The notes under the pieces were generated by a model. It was not told the origin of the DNA and made no database searches. It worked only from the letters and a program-made list of their open reading frames with translations. DNA of 64,000 nucleotides from Pelagicoccus sp. SDUM812002 (lineage in GTDB: Bacteria; Verrucomicrobiota; Verrucomicrobiia; Opitutales; Opitutaceae), in the NCBI RefSeq assembly GCF_031127835.1, contig NZ_JARXHX010000001.1, positions 434,001 to 498,000 of the forward strand. Direction: 5' to 3'. Below are positions 27,367 to 34,910 of the stretch, piece by piece; positions within the stretch are counted from its first letter, which is position 1, and each line of letters opens with the position of its first letter. The translations under genes and the position numbers were made by a program.

Positions 27367-27655
27367 GAACCGCTAAACACATCAAGTTTTGAGCGACCAA
27401 AATGCGGATGAAAAGCTCAACCCCAGCAACGGCCTCTGCCTCCCCAGGACCCAAGACACTTCGGTAAGGGCCTCATCAATCTCGATGAAAAGCTAAGAGT
27501 CGGCCTCTCAAAACGTATCCGCGATCACATGACAGTAGAGTCGATCCAAAAGAGCTTTGGACCCTTCGAAGGGAAACCGATTCACCACCCACACCGCTAG
27601 CTGCCTGAGCTTGCCTTTCACCGAGCACCACCGAGACAAGATCTTCGGCGGCTAA
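27367..27655 (+). pseudogene. Decayed copy of the HNH endonuclease 3' end
   Basis: Reads like the last two-thirds of the HNH domain gene at 23945-24236 with mutations and indels: 'CACATCAAG', 'AAGCTCAACCCCAGCAACG', 'CTCTGCCTC', then 'AAGCTAAGAGT' and 'TCACATGACAGTAGAGTCG'. In pieces it translates to 'LNPSNGLCL', 'KGLINLDEKLR', 'LSKRIRDHMTVESI' and 'FTEHHRDKIFGG*', the last matching 'FLEYHRTNIFE' of the fuller copy. The HNH histidines and N-terminal half are gone. It is about 3.4 kb from the parent in the same orientation. Confidence 0.8.
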
Positions 27656-27747
27656 CCCAAATTCCAACTCCACATGCCCATCACCACACTCCTCTGGATC
27701 GGAGGCTCTGGGATTATTTTCCGTGATAAAGATGGTCCTCGGCTAGC

Positions 27748-29661
27748 ATGCGCCTATCGTTCCCATTTATGAAAACCCCGTTTCTTAGCTACATCCCTTT
27801 TTTGAAAGCACTCACCCTTTTGCTCGTCGCTTTTTTTGCTAGCACTTCTGCCTTCGGACGCGACGACAACATCGCTAACGTCTACGCGCGGGGTTCTCAG
27901 ACACTCAATGGAAAATGGCGCGTGATCGTCGACCCTTATGAAAACGGGTTCTACAACCACCGCCTACAGCCTTACGACGCCACCGAACCCGCTTACGCCG
28001 GCTATTTCCTTGACCGCACTGTGACGGATCGTACCGCCCTGCAGGAGTACGACTTCGACACGGCCCAGATGCTCACCGTGCCCGGCGACTGGAATTCGCA
28101 GGACGACAAGCTCTTCTACTACGAAGGCTCGGTCTGGTATCGACGGACCTTCGACTTCGACGCCACGGAGGCACAGAGCCGGCAATTTCTCCATTTCGGA
28201 GCGGTGAACTACGAGGCCCACGTCTACCTGAACGGCCGCAAGCTGGGCAAGCACGTGGGTGGGTTCACGCCGTTTCAATTCGAGGTCACCGATCGCCTGC
28301 AGGATGGGCAAAACTCGCTAGTGCTCATGGTTAACAACGAACGCCACAAGGACGCGGTCCCGACATTGAACACCGATTGGTGGAATTATGGCGGTATCAC
28401 GCGAGACGTGCTGCTGCTGGAGACGCCGGAAACGTTCGTGTCCGATTTCAACGTGACGCTGGACTCGACAGGCGAATTCATCGAGATCACGACCCAACTG
28501 GAGGGCTCGCAGCTTTCGCAGGAGATCACGGTGGAAATCCCTGAGCTATCCCTTTCGAAGTCGGTCGAGGCCAACGCCGAAGGGTACGCTGAACTGCGGC
28601 TGCCGACGCCTCCTGACTTGCAACGCTGGTCGCCCCAGTCTCCCAAGCTCTACGAGGTGGTGGTGAGTTCGGAGAGCGATCGTACGGAGGACCGCATCGG
28701 CTTTCGTACCATAGAAGTCGACGGCCGCAATATTCTGCTCAATGGTGAACCCATCTTCCTTCGAGGCATCAGCATCCACGAGGAAAACCCCTTCCGCGGC
28801 GGACGGGCATTTGGAGTCGAGGATGCGCAATTGCTGCTCGGGTGGGCCAAGGAGCTCGGCTGCAATTTCGCCCGCTTAGCCCACTATCCGCACAGCGAGC
28901 ACATGGTGCGCGTGGCGGATGAAATGGGGATTCTTCTCTGGGAAGAAATTCCCGTCTACTGGACCATTTCCTGGGAAAATGAAGAAACCTTGGCCAATGC
29001 GCGGAGCCAGCTCAAGACCCTGGTCAACCGAGACCGCAATCGCGCCAGCGTGATAATTTGGTCCATGGCAAACGAAACCCCGATTAGCGAGGCGCGCACA
29101 ATGTTTCTCAAACGCTTGGTGGACGATACGCGGGAGCTCGACCCGACGCGACTTATCTCCGCGGCGATGGAAGTGCATTCGGAACCGGGCAAAGGAGACC
29201 ACAAGATCGTGAATGACCCGTTCGGAGCTTACACGGACATCCTGAGCTTCAACCAATACGTCGGCTGGTACGATGGCCTACCGGAGAAGATAGACCGAGT
29301 GACATGGGAAATCGGAGACGAGAAGCCGGTCATCATTAGCGAATTCGGAGCGGGGGCCCTGCAAGGCAAACGAGGTGACGCTTTGACGCGTTTCAGCGAA
29401 GATTTTCAGGCCGACCTTTACAGCCGTACAGTAGAGATGCTAGAGCGGATCCCAGGGATAAGCGGAACGACTCCGTGGGTTTTGGTCGATTTCAGGTCTC
29501 CTCGCCGTCCCTTAGCGGGAGTGCAGGACGGATGGAATCGCAAGGGACTGATCGGGGACAACGGGGTGCGCAAGCAGGCGTTCTACGTATTGCAGGACTA
29601 CTACGAGAAGAAGAAGGAAAAAGCCAACAAGGCGAAGTCTGAATCGGAAGACGCCCCTTAA
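27748..29661 (+). CDS. Secreted GH2 glycoside hydrolase (beta-glucuronidase/galactosidase-like)
   Basis: 637 residues; an alternative ATG at 27769 also leaves a signal peptide ('LTLLLVAFFASTSAFG'). Domains in order: GH2 sugar-binding jelly roll (~50-225, 'GSVWYRRTFDF', 'VYLNGRKLGKHVGGFTPF'), immunoglobulin-like domain (~228-325) and TIM barrel (~326-620). The acid/base is E443 in 'IIWSMANE' and the nucleophile is E532 in 'VIISEFGAG'. The length is that of compact beta-glucuronidases or small GH2 galactosidases, and the substrate cannot be told from sequence alone. It lies between the HNH remnant and a permease, in no clear operon. A 10-bp inverted repeat follows the gene. Confidence 0.88.
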   Translation: MRLSFPFMKTPFLSYIPFLKALTLLLVAFFASTSAFGRDDNIANVYARGSQTLNGKWRVIVDPYENGFYNHRLQPYDATEPAYAGYFLDRTVTDRTALQEYDFDTAQMLTVPGDWNSQDDKLFYYEGSVWYRRTFDFDATEAQSRQFLHFGAVNYEAHVYLNGRKLGKHVGGFTPFQFEVTDRLQDGQNSLVLMVNNERHKDAVPTLNTDWWNYGGITRDVLLLETPETFVSDFNVTLDSTGEFIEITTQLEGSQLSQEITVEIPELSLSKSVEANAEGYAELRLPTPPDLQRWSPQSPKLYEVVVSSESDRTEDRIGFRTIEVDGRNILLNGEPIFLRGISIHEENPFRGGRAFGVEDAQLLLGWAKELGCNFARLAHYPHSEHMVRVADEMGILLWEEIPVYWTISWENEETLANARSQLKTLVNRDRNRASVIIWSMANETPISEARTMFLKRLVDDTRELDPTRLISAAMEVHSEPGKGDHKIVNDPFGAYTDILSFNQYVGWYDGLPEKIDRVTWEIGDEKPVIISEFGAGALQGKRGDALTRFSEDFQADLYSRTVEMLERIPGISGTTPWVLVDFRSPRRPLAGVQDGWNRKGLIGDNGVRKQAFYVLQDYYEKKKEKANKAKSESEDAP

Positions 29662-29690
29662 GGCGCCCCCTCTCAATCCATCGCTGCGGA

Positions 29691-29715
29691 AACATTTGAT
29701 AACGGATCAAATGTT
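29691..29715. promoter_or_regulatory. Perfect 10-bp inverted repeat
   Basis: AACATTTGAT, five nucleotides (AACGG), then ATCAAATGTT. It lies 29 nt after the GH2 stop and lacks a T-tract, so an operator or mRNA 3' hairpin is more likely than a terminator. A second, unrelated hairpin, GAAGCG-TCAA-CGCTTC, is at 29738-29753. Confidence 0.5.
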
Positions 29716-29969
29716 AATCCGCCCCCTGCAGTGACCCGAAGCGTCAACGCTTCCCCAAACACTTCGAATCCGGAATAGGGGAAGGGGTCAAACGTCAGAA
29801 TACCGCGTTCACTTATGTATTCTGTTTAGTAATACGCCCTTTCTTTCTGTAATAAACGGGCCGAGGGTTGAACCAACTCGTACAAACAGGAAGCGGGGAC
29901 GAACCCGGTATTTTTGAGCGTTCCTCTTTTTACTTCTCTCAAATCACGGAAAACCCATGATGCCCCGCA

Positions 29970-30731
29970 ATGCCGGAACTTGAAGTCTCTCATTGGGTTA
30001 TCCTTATCGCGGCCGCTTTCTTTGGAGGGTTGATTGACTCTATCGCAGGCGGAGGCGGACTCATATCGGTGCCGGCATTTCTGGCGGTGGGGTTTCCTCC
30101 ACACTTGGCCTTGGGTACGAACAAGCTTCAAGCGAGCTTCGGTAGCTTGACCGCGGCTTTTCGCTACGCTCGCAAAGGCTTGGTCGATATCAAAGAGATG
30201 GTTTGGGCCATCGTCAGCACGGCCATCGGGGCGGCCACTGGAACCATCGTTATCCAGCAGATTTCCAGCGACTTTCTCGAACACCTCATCCTGAGCCTAC
30301 TGACGCTAATCTTTTTCTACACCCTCTTCGCGAAAGACCTCGGGGCGCACGCCAAACCTCACCGTATCGGCAAACCGCTCTTCTATCTCGTATTCGGGCT
30401 AACACTCGGGTTTTACGACGGCTTTTTCGGACCGGGTACCGGTTCCCTTTGGACGCTCGCTCTCATCGTTTTTCTGGGCCTCGACATGAGGAAAGCAACC
30501 GGACATACTAAGGTGGTCAATGCGACGAGCAACGTGACTTCCCTCATCTTCTTCCTTGTCTACGGAACCGTTGTTATACCTGTAGGTATCGCCATGGGAA
30601 TCGGACAAATCGCGGGAGCTTGGATTGGGTCGCACATGGTGCTCACGCGAGGCGTCGGCTTCATTCGCATCTTCTTTCTAATCGTAGTGGCCGCAACAAT
30701 ACTGAAGATGGCATACACAACCTACTTTTGA
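29970..30731 (+). CDS. TauE/SafE family permease
   Basis: 253 residues with about seven or eight hydrophobic helices. 'AAAFFGGLIDSIAGGGGLISVPAFLAVGFPPHLALGTNKLQ' near the N-terminus and 'GFYDGFFGPGTGS' in the middle are the two repeated signature motifs of the TauE/SafE (DUF81) family. These permeases export or import sulfite, sulfoacetate or related anions across the inner membrane. No sulfur-metabolism genes are adjacent, so the substrate is unknown. It starts about 300 nt after the GH2 gene. Confidence 0.9.
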   Translation: MPELEVSHWVILIAAAFFGGLIDSIAGGGGLISVPAFLAVGFPPHLALGTNKLQASFGSLTAAFRYARKGLVDIKEMVWAIVSTAIGAATGTIVIQQISSDFLEHLILSLLTLIFFYTLFAKDLGAHAKPHRIGKPLFYLVFGLTLGFYDGFFGPGTGSLWTLALIVFLGLDMRKATGHTKVVNATSNVTSLIFFLVYGTVVIPVGIAMGIGQIAGAWIGSHMVLTRGVGFIRIFFLIVVAATILKMAYTTYF

Positions 30732-30817
30732 AAACGCGGATTACTATACCGCGACCACCGATCACTTCTAAGAGACAGATCGTAGGGATCAAACGTCGAA
30801 AGTAGAACGGCCCAGCT

Positions 30818-31960
30818 CAGTTGCGGGACAGCAAGGGGGCGAGCTGATTGAGGCTGCGGCGCCAAGATTGCCATTCGTGGGCGGTTTCGGGCGATACGTA
30901 GTAGTGGGCATCGATGCCTTCCGACTTCAAGGACGCCACGTCTGCTGCGGTCTCTCCGCCACGACGGGTCTTGCCGTCCGAGACTTCGCGGCCGCCTTAG
31001 CTGACGAAGACCAGCTTGTTACTTTTCTTAAAGGCATCCATGTCCTCGATGTCGTCTGGCTTAATGCTGCCGCCGCTGAAGAGACCGATGTGGGAGAATG
31101 TATCCAAATTCCTAAGCGTGATTTGCTTCGTTTCCATGCCGCCCATGGATAAGCCAGCCATAGCGCGGTGCGGCTGGTCGCTGAGCGTGCGAAAATGCTC
31201 GTCTATGTAGGGAATGAGCTCCTTGACCAACACCGTTTCGAATGGCTCGATTTTAAACTCTCTCAGCCCGCCAAAGCTTATTTCGTTGGTCATGCGATAG
31301 GTCATCACAATGAGGAATGGATCGATTTCGCCAGCAGCTATGAGATTGTCCATGATCTCCGGCACGCGGCCCTGCTGGCCCCAGCCGAATTCGTTCTCGC
31401 CCCAACCGTGCTGCAAGTAAAGGACCGGGTAGCGCTTGTCGGAATGCTCGTCGTATCTAGGCGGCGTATACACGAAGGCGCGGCGTTCCGATTCCGTGCT
31501 CGGCGAGTGGAAATAGATCTCGAGAAGCTGACCATGGGGAACCTTCGAAAGCGTATAGAAATCCTGATCGTCCGCCGGTATCTCGATGGCGCTACCCCAA
31601 CGCATGGCGCCGAAGTACATGCCGCTGTTGGGATCGGGAACTTCAGCTCCGTCGATTTTCAAAAGGTAGTAGTGGAATCCGACGTCGAGGGGCCGAGTGT
31701 AGCCATACCACGCCCTGTCCTCGCCCTTGGCGAAGGTGCTGCTGTCGCTGAAAGTCGTGCCTACGCTCATCGCTTCCGGCGCTTCGATGCGAAACAGCAC
31801 GCGGTTTTCGGAGTTAACTTTTGGATACGCCTTGCCCGGCTGGTTGGACGAGGCTGAAACCCAATCGTCAGCCGGTTCGGAAGCTGCATCCTGATGCGAA
31901 TAAGTTGGTGTGGAGGCAAAGCAACGATGCCAGTGCGAGGGCGTAGGTAATTCGTTTCAT
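30818..31960 (-). pseudogene. CE1-type feruloyl/acetyl esterase gene with frameshift and in-frame stop
   Basis: An ATG at 31960 begins a good signal peptide (MKRITYALALASLLC...LFA) that soon runs into a TGA. The downstream frame, shifted by one near 31895, encodes an E-set-like N-terminal domain and a CE1 hydrolase: 'RYPVLYLQHGWGENEFGWG' and the nucleophile Ser in 'AMAGLSMGGMETKQ'. After 'KSNKLVFVS' a TAA (30997-30999) interrupts the frame. The same frame then continues 'GGREVSDGKT...GIDAHYYVSPETAHEWQSWRRSL' to a TGA at 30818-30820, supplying the catalytic His (AHEW). With two repairs the protein would be about 380 residues, like the intact CE1 at 42548-43486. It is inactive as read, unless these are sequence errors. 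Confidence 0.8.
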
Positions 31961-32147
31961 ATTTCAGGCGGTGGGATAAGGAAGCGGAGCATGAGGGAGG
32001 AATCGGCTGCGCAAGCGCAGCCCTTTGGAAACAGCCTGCGAGGCGTAGCTCAAAAAATGCATCTAGTCACATGCAATAGCAAATTAGCCGAAGCCACCCT
32101 GCCCTTTAGCATTTTCAAAACACTTACCCAGACATAGTGAGAATGTC

Positions 32148-32924
32148 ATGAAATACTCCATACCCCTATCCCTAAGCCTTCTCGCTGCGACTGCGGCTCT
32201 CACGCTCGCTCGCGCCCAACACCCCGAAGCGCCGCAATGGTCGCAGCCCAGTTCCGCGACGCATCAGCAAGTGCCGCCACCAGCGGGCTTTCACCGCCCC
32301 ACTGTCAATTTCGACGTACCCATCGGAATATTCGACGGGCAATCCGATGTGGGCGGCCCCCTCCTCCCCGGAGAAGCGAGTTTCGACGCCGAGACGGAAG
32401 CCTATACCATCGACTCCGCTAGCTATAACATCTGGTACTTTCGCGACGAGTTTCGCTACCTCTGGAAGCGGATGTCGGGCGATATCTCGCTTGCCGCCGA
32501 TATCTCGTTTCCCGATCCGGACGGCTATTTCGATCGCAAGGTCGTGCTGATCTTCCGACAGGAGCTCGACGACGACGCAAAGGAGACCATGGTAGCGCTG
32601 CACGGCGGCGGCCTGATCCATCTCGCGACTCGACCGGACAAGGGCGCCGACATCGAAGAAGATTTTCGCATCTCGCCCAACGAACATACCACGCCCGCCC
32701 CAGACAAGCCTGTACGGCTCGGCATCGAGAAGAAGGGCAACACCTTCACCCTTTGGGCAAGCGTCGATGGCGGCCCGATCCAACCCATCGGTGAAACGGC
32801 CACCCTCGAATTCGACGAACCCTTCTACGTCGGAATCGGGTTCTGCTCTCACCTCCCCGTGACTTCGGACCGGGCCGTGGTGACCAACCTGCTCTTCGAA
32901 ACCGAAGCCGGCAAGGTTCGCTGA
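32148..32924 (+). CDS. Secreted concanavalin/laminarinase-fold-like protein
   Basis: 258 residues with a signal peptide cleaved after 'ALTLARAQ'. The mature part ('FDVPIGIFDGQSDVGGPLLPGEASFDAETEAYTIDSASYNIW', 'FRYLWKRMSGDISLAADISFPD', 'VRLGIEKKGNTFTLWASVDGGPIQPIGE', 'FYVGIGFCSHLPVTSDRAVVTNLLF') is a beta-sandwich resembling DUF1349/LamG-type domains, which bind carbohydrates or accompany TolB-like proteins. No catalytic motif is evident. It diverges from the broken CE1 gene; a shared promoter region of ~190 nt lies between them. Confidence 0.6.
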   Translation: MKYSIPLSLSLLAATAALTLARAQHPEAPQWSQPSSATHQQVPPPAGFHRPTVNFDVPIGIFDGQSDVGGPLLPGEASFDAETEAYTIDSASYNIWYFRDEFRYLWKRMSGDISLAADISFPDPDGYFDRKVVLIFRQELDDDAKETMVALHGGGLIHLATRPDKGADIEEDFRISPNEHTTPAPDKPVRLGIEKKGNTFTLWASVDGGPIQPIGETATLEFDEPFYVGIGFCSHLPVTSDRAVVTNLLFETEAGKVR

Positions 32925-33267
32925 GCGTCGAATGACGCCGGTCGAGCCGCTTAGGGATGGGGCCAGACGGCTCTTCTTAATTTTCTTAGGCGAGATGCCT
33001 ACGGGACGCAGGTATCAACCCTTTCGGCGGGAGCGCAGGAGTTGATCCATTTCCGCGTGCATACGGAGGTGTGTCCTCACTATCGATGTGGAGAATTAAT
33101 TGGAAATTGGTCCACTACCTTTGCTGCAGGGTCCATCCACCTCGGACAATAGAGTCTTGATCGCTCAATGGGCGAACCCTTGGGGCGTCATTTTAAATCG
33201 GATACGGTATGCGTTTCTGGAACGACGCTGTCGGGGTTGTTATCCTTCTCAGTGGGTCGACCCAAGG
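32925..33267. other. Intergenic region, nothing recognised
   Basis: About 340 nt between the secreted beta-sandwich gene and the end of the leftward tail-tube pair. No sheath, baseplate or other tail gene follows the pair here, and no strong terminator was seen. Confidence 0.4.
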
Positions 33268-33666
33268 TCACCGTACTTCCAGCGAATCGTACCCCAGTTC
33301 GAAATGCTCCGAGAGCAAGTCTGACTTACTGGAATCAAAGTCTGAAAGGTACCAGTTCAACCCTTTGACATTTTCGAAGAAGAAAGTCTGAGTCACCTTG
33401 TCTTGGCGGTCCAAGACATTCACTAGAAGCGAAGCGGGTACTGTCCGCCCCAACATCCACCGACGGAAGGGCGACTTCTTGATCCAAGGTCGAATAAGCA
33501 GCAGGCGATGCTGATGGTGGATGAGGTTCGAGGACGGGTCGTCGATTCCCAGAGAAATGCCCTGCACCTTTGCAAATTCCTCGATAATGGGACGGCGGAT
33601 ACCTTTAGTCCGCAGTTCGACCGAGAACGCGAAACTAACGAAAAGGTCTGGCTTTGCCTCAGGCAT
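33268..33666 (-). CDS. Second T4 gp19-like tail-tube protein
   Basis: 132 residues from the ATG at 33666 (MPEAKPDLFVSF), which starts 5 nt after the stop of the upstream tube gene; a longer frame upstream overlaps that gene and is less likely. The layout ('FSFSVEL'-like start, 'EEFAKVQGISLGID', 'LLLIRPWIKKSPFRRWML', 'VTQTFFFENVKGLNWYLSDFDSSKSDLLSEHFELGYDSLEVR') resembles the second, smaller gp19-type protein of contractile injection systems, which caps or initiates the inner tube. It is likely co-transcribed with the 33672-34130 gene. Confidence 0.65.
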   Translation of the reverse strand: MPEAKPDLFVSFAFSVELRTKGIRRPIIEEFAKVQGISLGIDDPSSNLIHHQHRLLLIRPWIKKSPFRRWMLGRTVPASLLVNVLDRQDKVTQTFFFENVKGLNWYLSDFDSSKSDLLSEHFELGYDSLEVR

Positions 33667-33671
33667 CAGGC

Positions 33672-34130
33672 TTATCGGACAGTGAGACCTTCGTGAACGA
33701 GGACCATTTCTTCGATCAGCAGCTCTGAGGAACCGGCTTTTAATTCCGCGTAGCGCACCTTTCGTGGCCAAGCGTTCTCAAGCGTCCAGGTGATGATGGG
33801 CTCGTGCACTTCGTTCAGCAGCTTAATATTCACGGTCCGGCGGTAGAGGCTGCCTGTCGTGTTCCCTTCCTGGAAGTAGTAGGTTTGCTTCCATGATTCG
33901 TAGAAATCGAAATCACCCTCGAAGGTGCCCCGCTTCAGGGTAACGTCGCTAAACTTCGTCAATCCCGGCTGTTTGCTAGGATTGTATTTCTTGCTCGAGC
34001 CTTCACGGTACTCAATGACTTCCGTTTCGAATTCAAGTCCGCTAACTTCCGTGAAACCGATCCGGGCATCGTCTCCCCATTCGACTCGGAAGTGAAATTT
34101 TGGAATCGGGTAATCTCCTTTTGCTGGCAT
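33672..34130 (-). CDS. Phage-tail-like tube protein (T4 gp19 family)
   Basis: 152 residues, the usual size of the inner-tube protein of contractile injection particles (Afp1/Pvc1 type) and of TIGR02241 tail proteins. 'YPIPKFHFRVEWGDDARIGFTEVSGLEFETEVIEYREG' is the family's N-terminal signature. 'VTLKRGTFEGDFDFYESW', 'RRTVNIKLLNE' and 'WTLENAWPRKVRYAELKAGSSELLIEEMVLVHEGL' follow in order. A ribosome site (AAAGGA) is 6-7 nt before the ATG. Such proteins polymerise into the tube inside a sheath, but no sheath, baseplate, ATPase or spike gene is near, so its use is unclear. Confidence 0.85.
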   Translation of the reverse strand: MPAKGDYPIPKFHFRVEWGDDARIGFTEVSGLEFETEVIEYREGSSKKYNPSKQPGLTKFSDVTLKRGTFEGDFDFYESWKQTYYFQEGNTTGSLYRRTVNIKLLNEVHEPIITWTLENAWPRKVRYAELKAGSSELLIEEMVLVHEGLTVR

Positions 34131-34910
34131 GCTATTTCCTTTGGTTGGATGCTGAGAGGGCTTTAGGCTGTGATCGGCTTGGAACCTATACCAAAAAATC
34201 GCGGAAGCAACCGACGCAGTTTGTTAGTTTGGATTCCCATGGAGCTTTGCCTAGCCATCGGAAGCCTGTGAGGGAAAAAAATGGGGGAGGCGTTCTGTTA
34301 TCCGTTCAGTTGGACGTGGATGGAGGGATGGGTAGGATCCTAAATCTTGATATCGATACGGGATCGAGGAGCAGGAGGTTCTAGCAACGTAAGTATCACA
34401 TTGCGGGAGGAATTCCGAAAGCACCTAGACAAGACGAACGTCAGTGGAAGCGGTGAGGCCAGATCGGACCTGCGGAAGAAGAGCTAAGAGTAATGTTCTC
34501 GAAGCGTATCCGCAATCACATGACAGTTGAGTCGATCCGAGAAACCTTCGTCCGCTACGAAGACTACCGAGCAACGCGACACCTGAAGTGCTTAGCAACG
34601 AAACAATCCATCGTCCTCCTCTCTCGACATTTGGAATTCTTCCTGCAGCCAGTCGAGCCTCGCATGTGAACTAAAAGCTGTCTTGGCTTGAGACTCTTCT
34701 CCGCTCCATGTACCTGTCAGTGTTTGGGGCCCTTGCGCTCACCACTTCGCAAGAGTTTTTCGCTCCTACCAAGGCCACTGCGAATTTCCCACACCGTCAC
34801 AAAGTGACCAAAACGAACGTGCACCAGACTTCGGTTTGCACTGTTGACACTCCTTATCAAATTCTAAGGAACTAGTAACCCAACCAGAAACAACCCCCGA
34901 ATCCGTTGCA
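34131..34910. other. Long intergenic region with an HNH remnant
   Basis: 780 nt. It holds the promoter side of the leftward tube genes, the third HNH 3' fragment (34478-34570, listed separately) and the leader of the CE20-like esterase. Nothing else is recognisable. Frames on both strands are short and without family resemblance. Confidence 0.45.
34478..34570 (+). pseudogene. Third copy of the HNH endonuclease 3' end, short remnant
   Basis: Translates to 'EELRVMFSKRIRNHMTVESIRETFVRYED', matching 'EKLRIVLSKRIRGHMTVDSIRENFIQYEG' of the gene at 23379-24236. Nucleotide identity is high over roughly 90 nt and ends sharply on both sides. No HNH catalytic part is present. Confidence 0.8.

Noticed and set aside
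29826-30284. A 152-codon minus-strand frame upstream of and overlapping the permease
   Set aside because: Low-complexity composition without family resemblance; it overlaps the strongly supported TauE/SafE gene.
31168-31857. A 229-codon plus-strand frame opposite the CE1 pseudogene
   Set aside because: Shadow frame of the CE1 coding sequence, with no signal peptide or family pattern.
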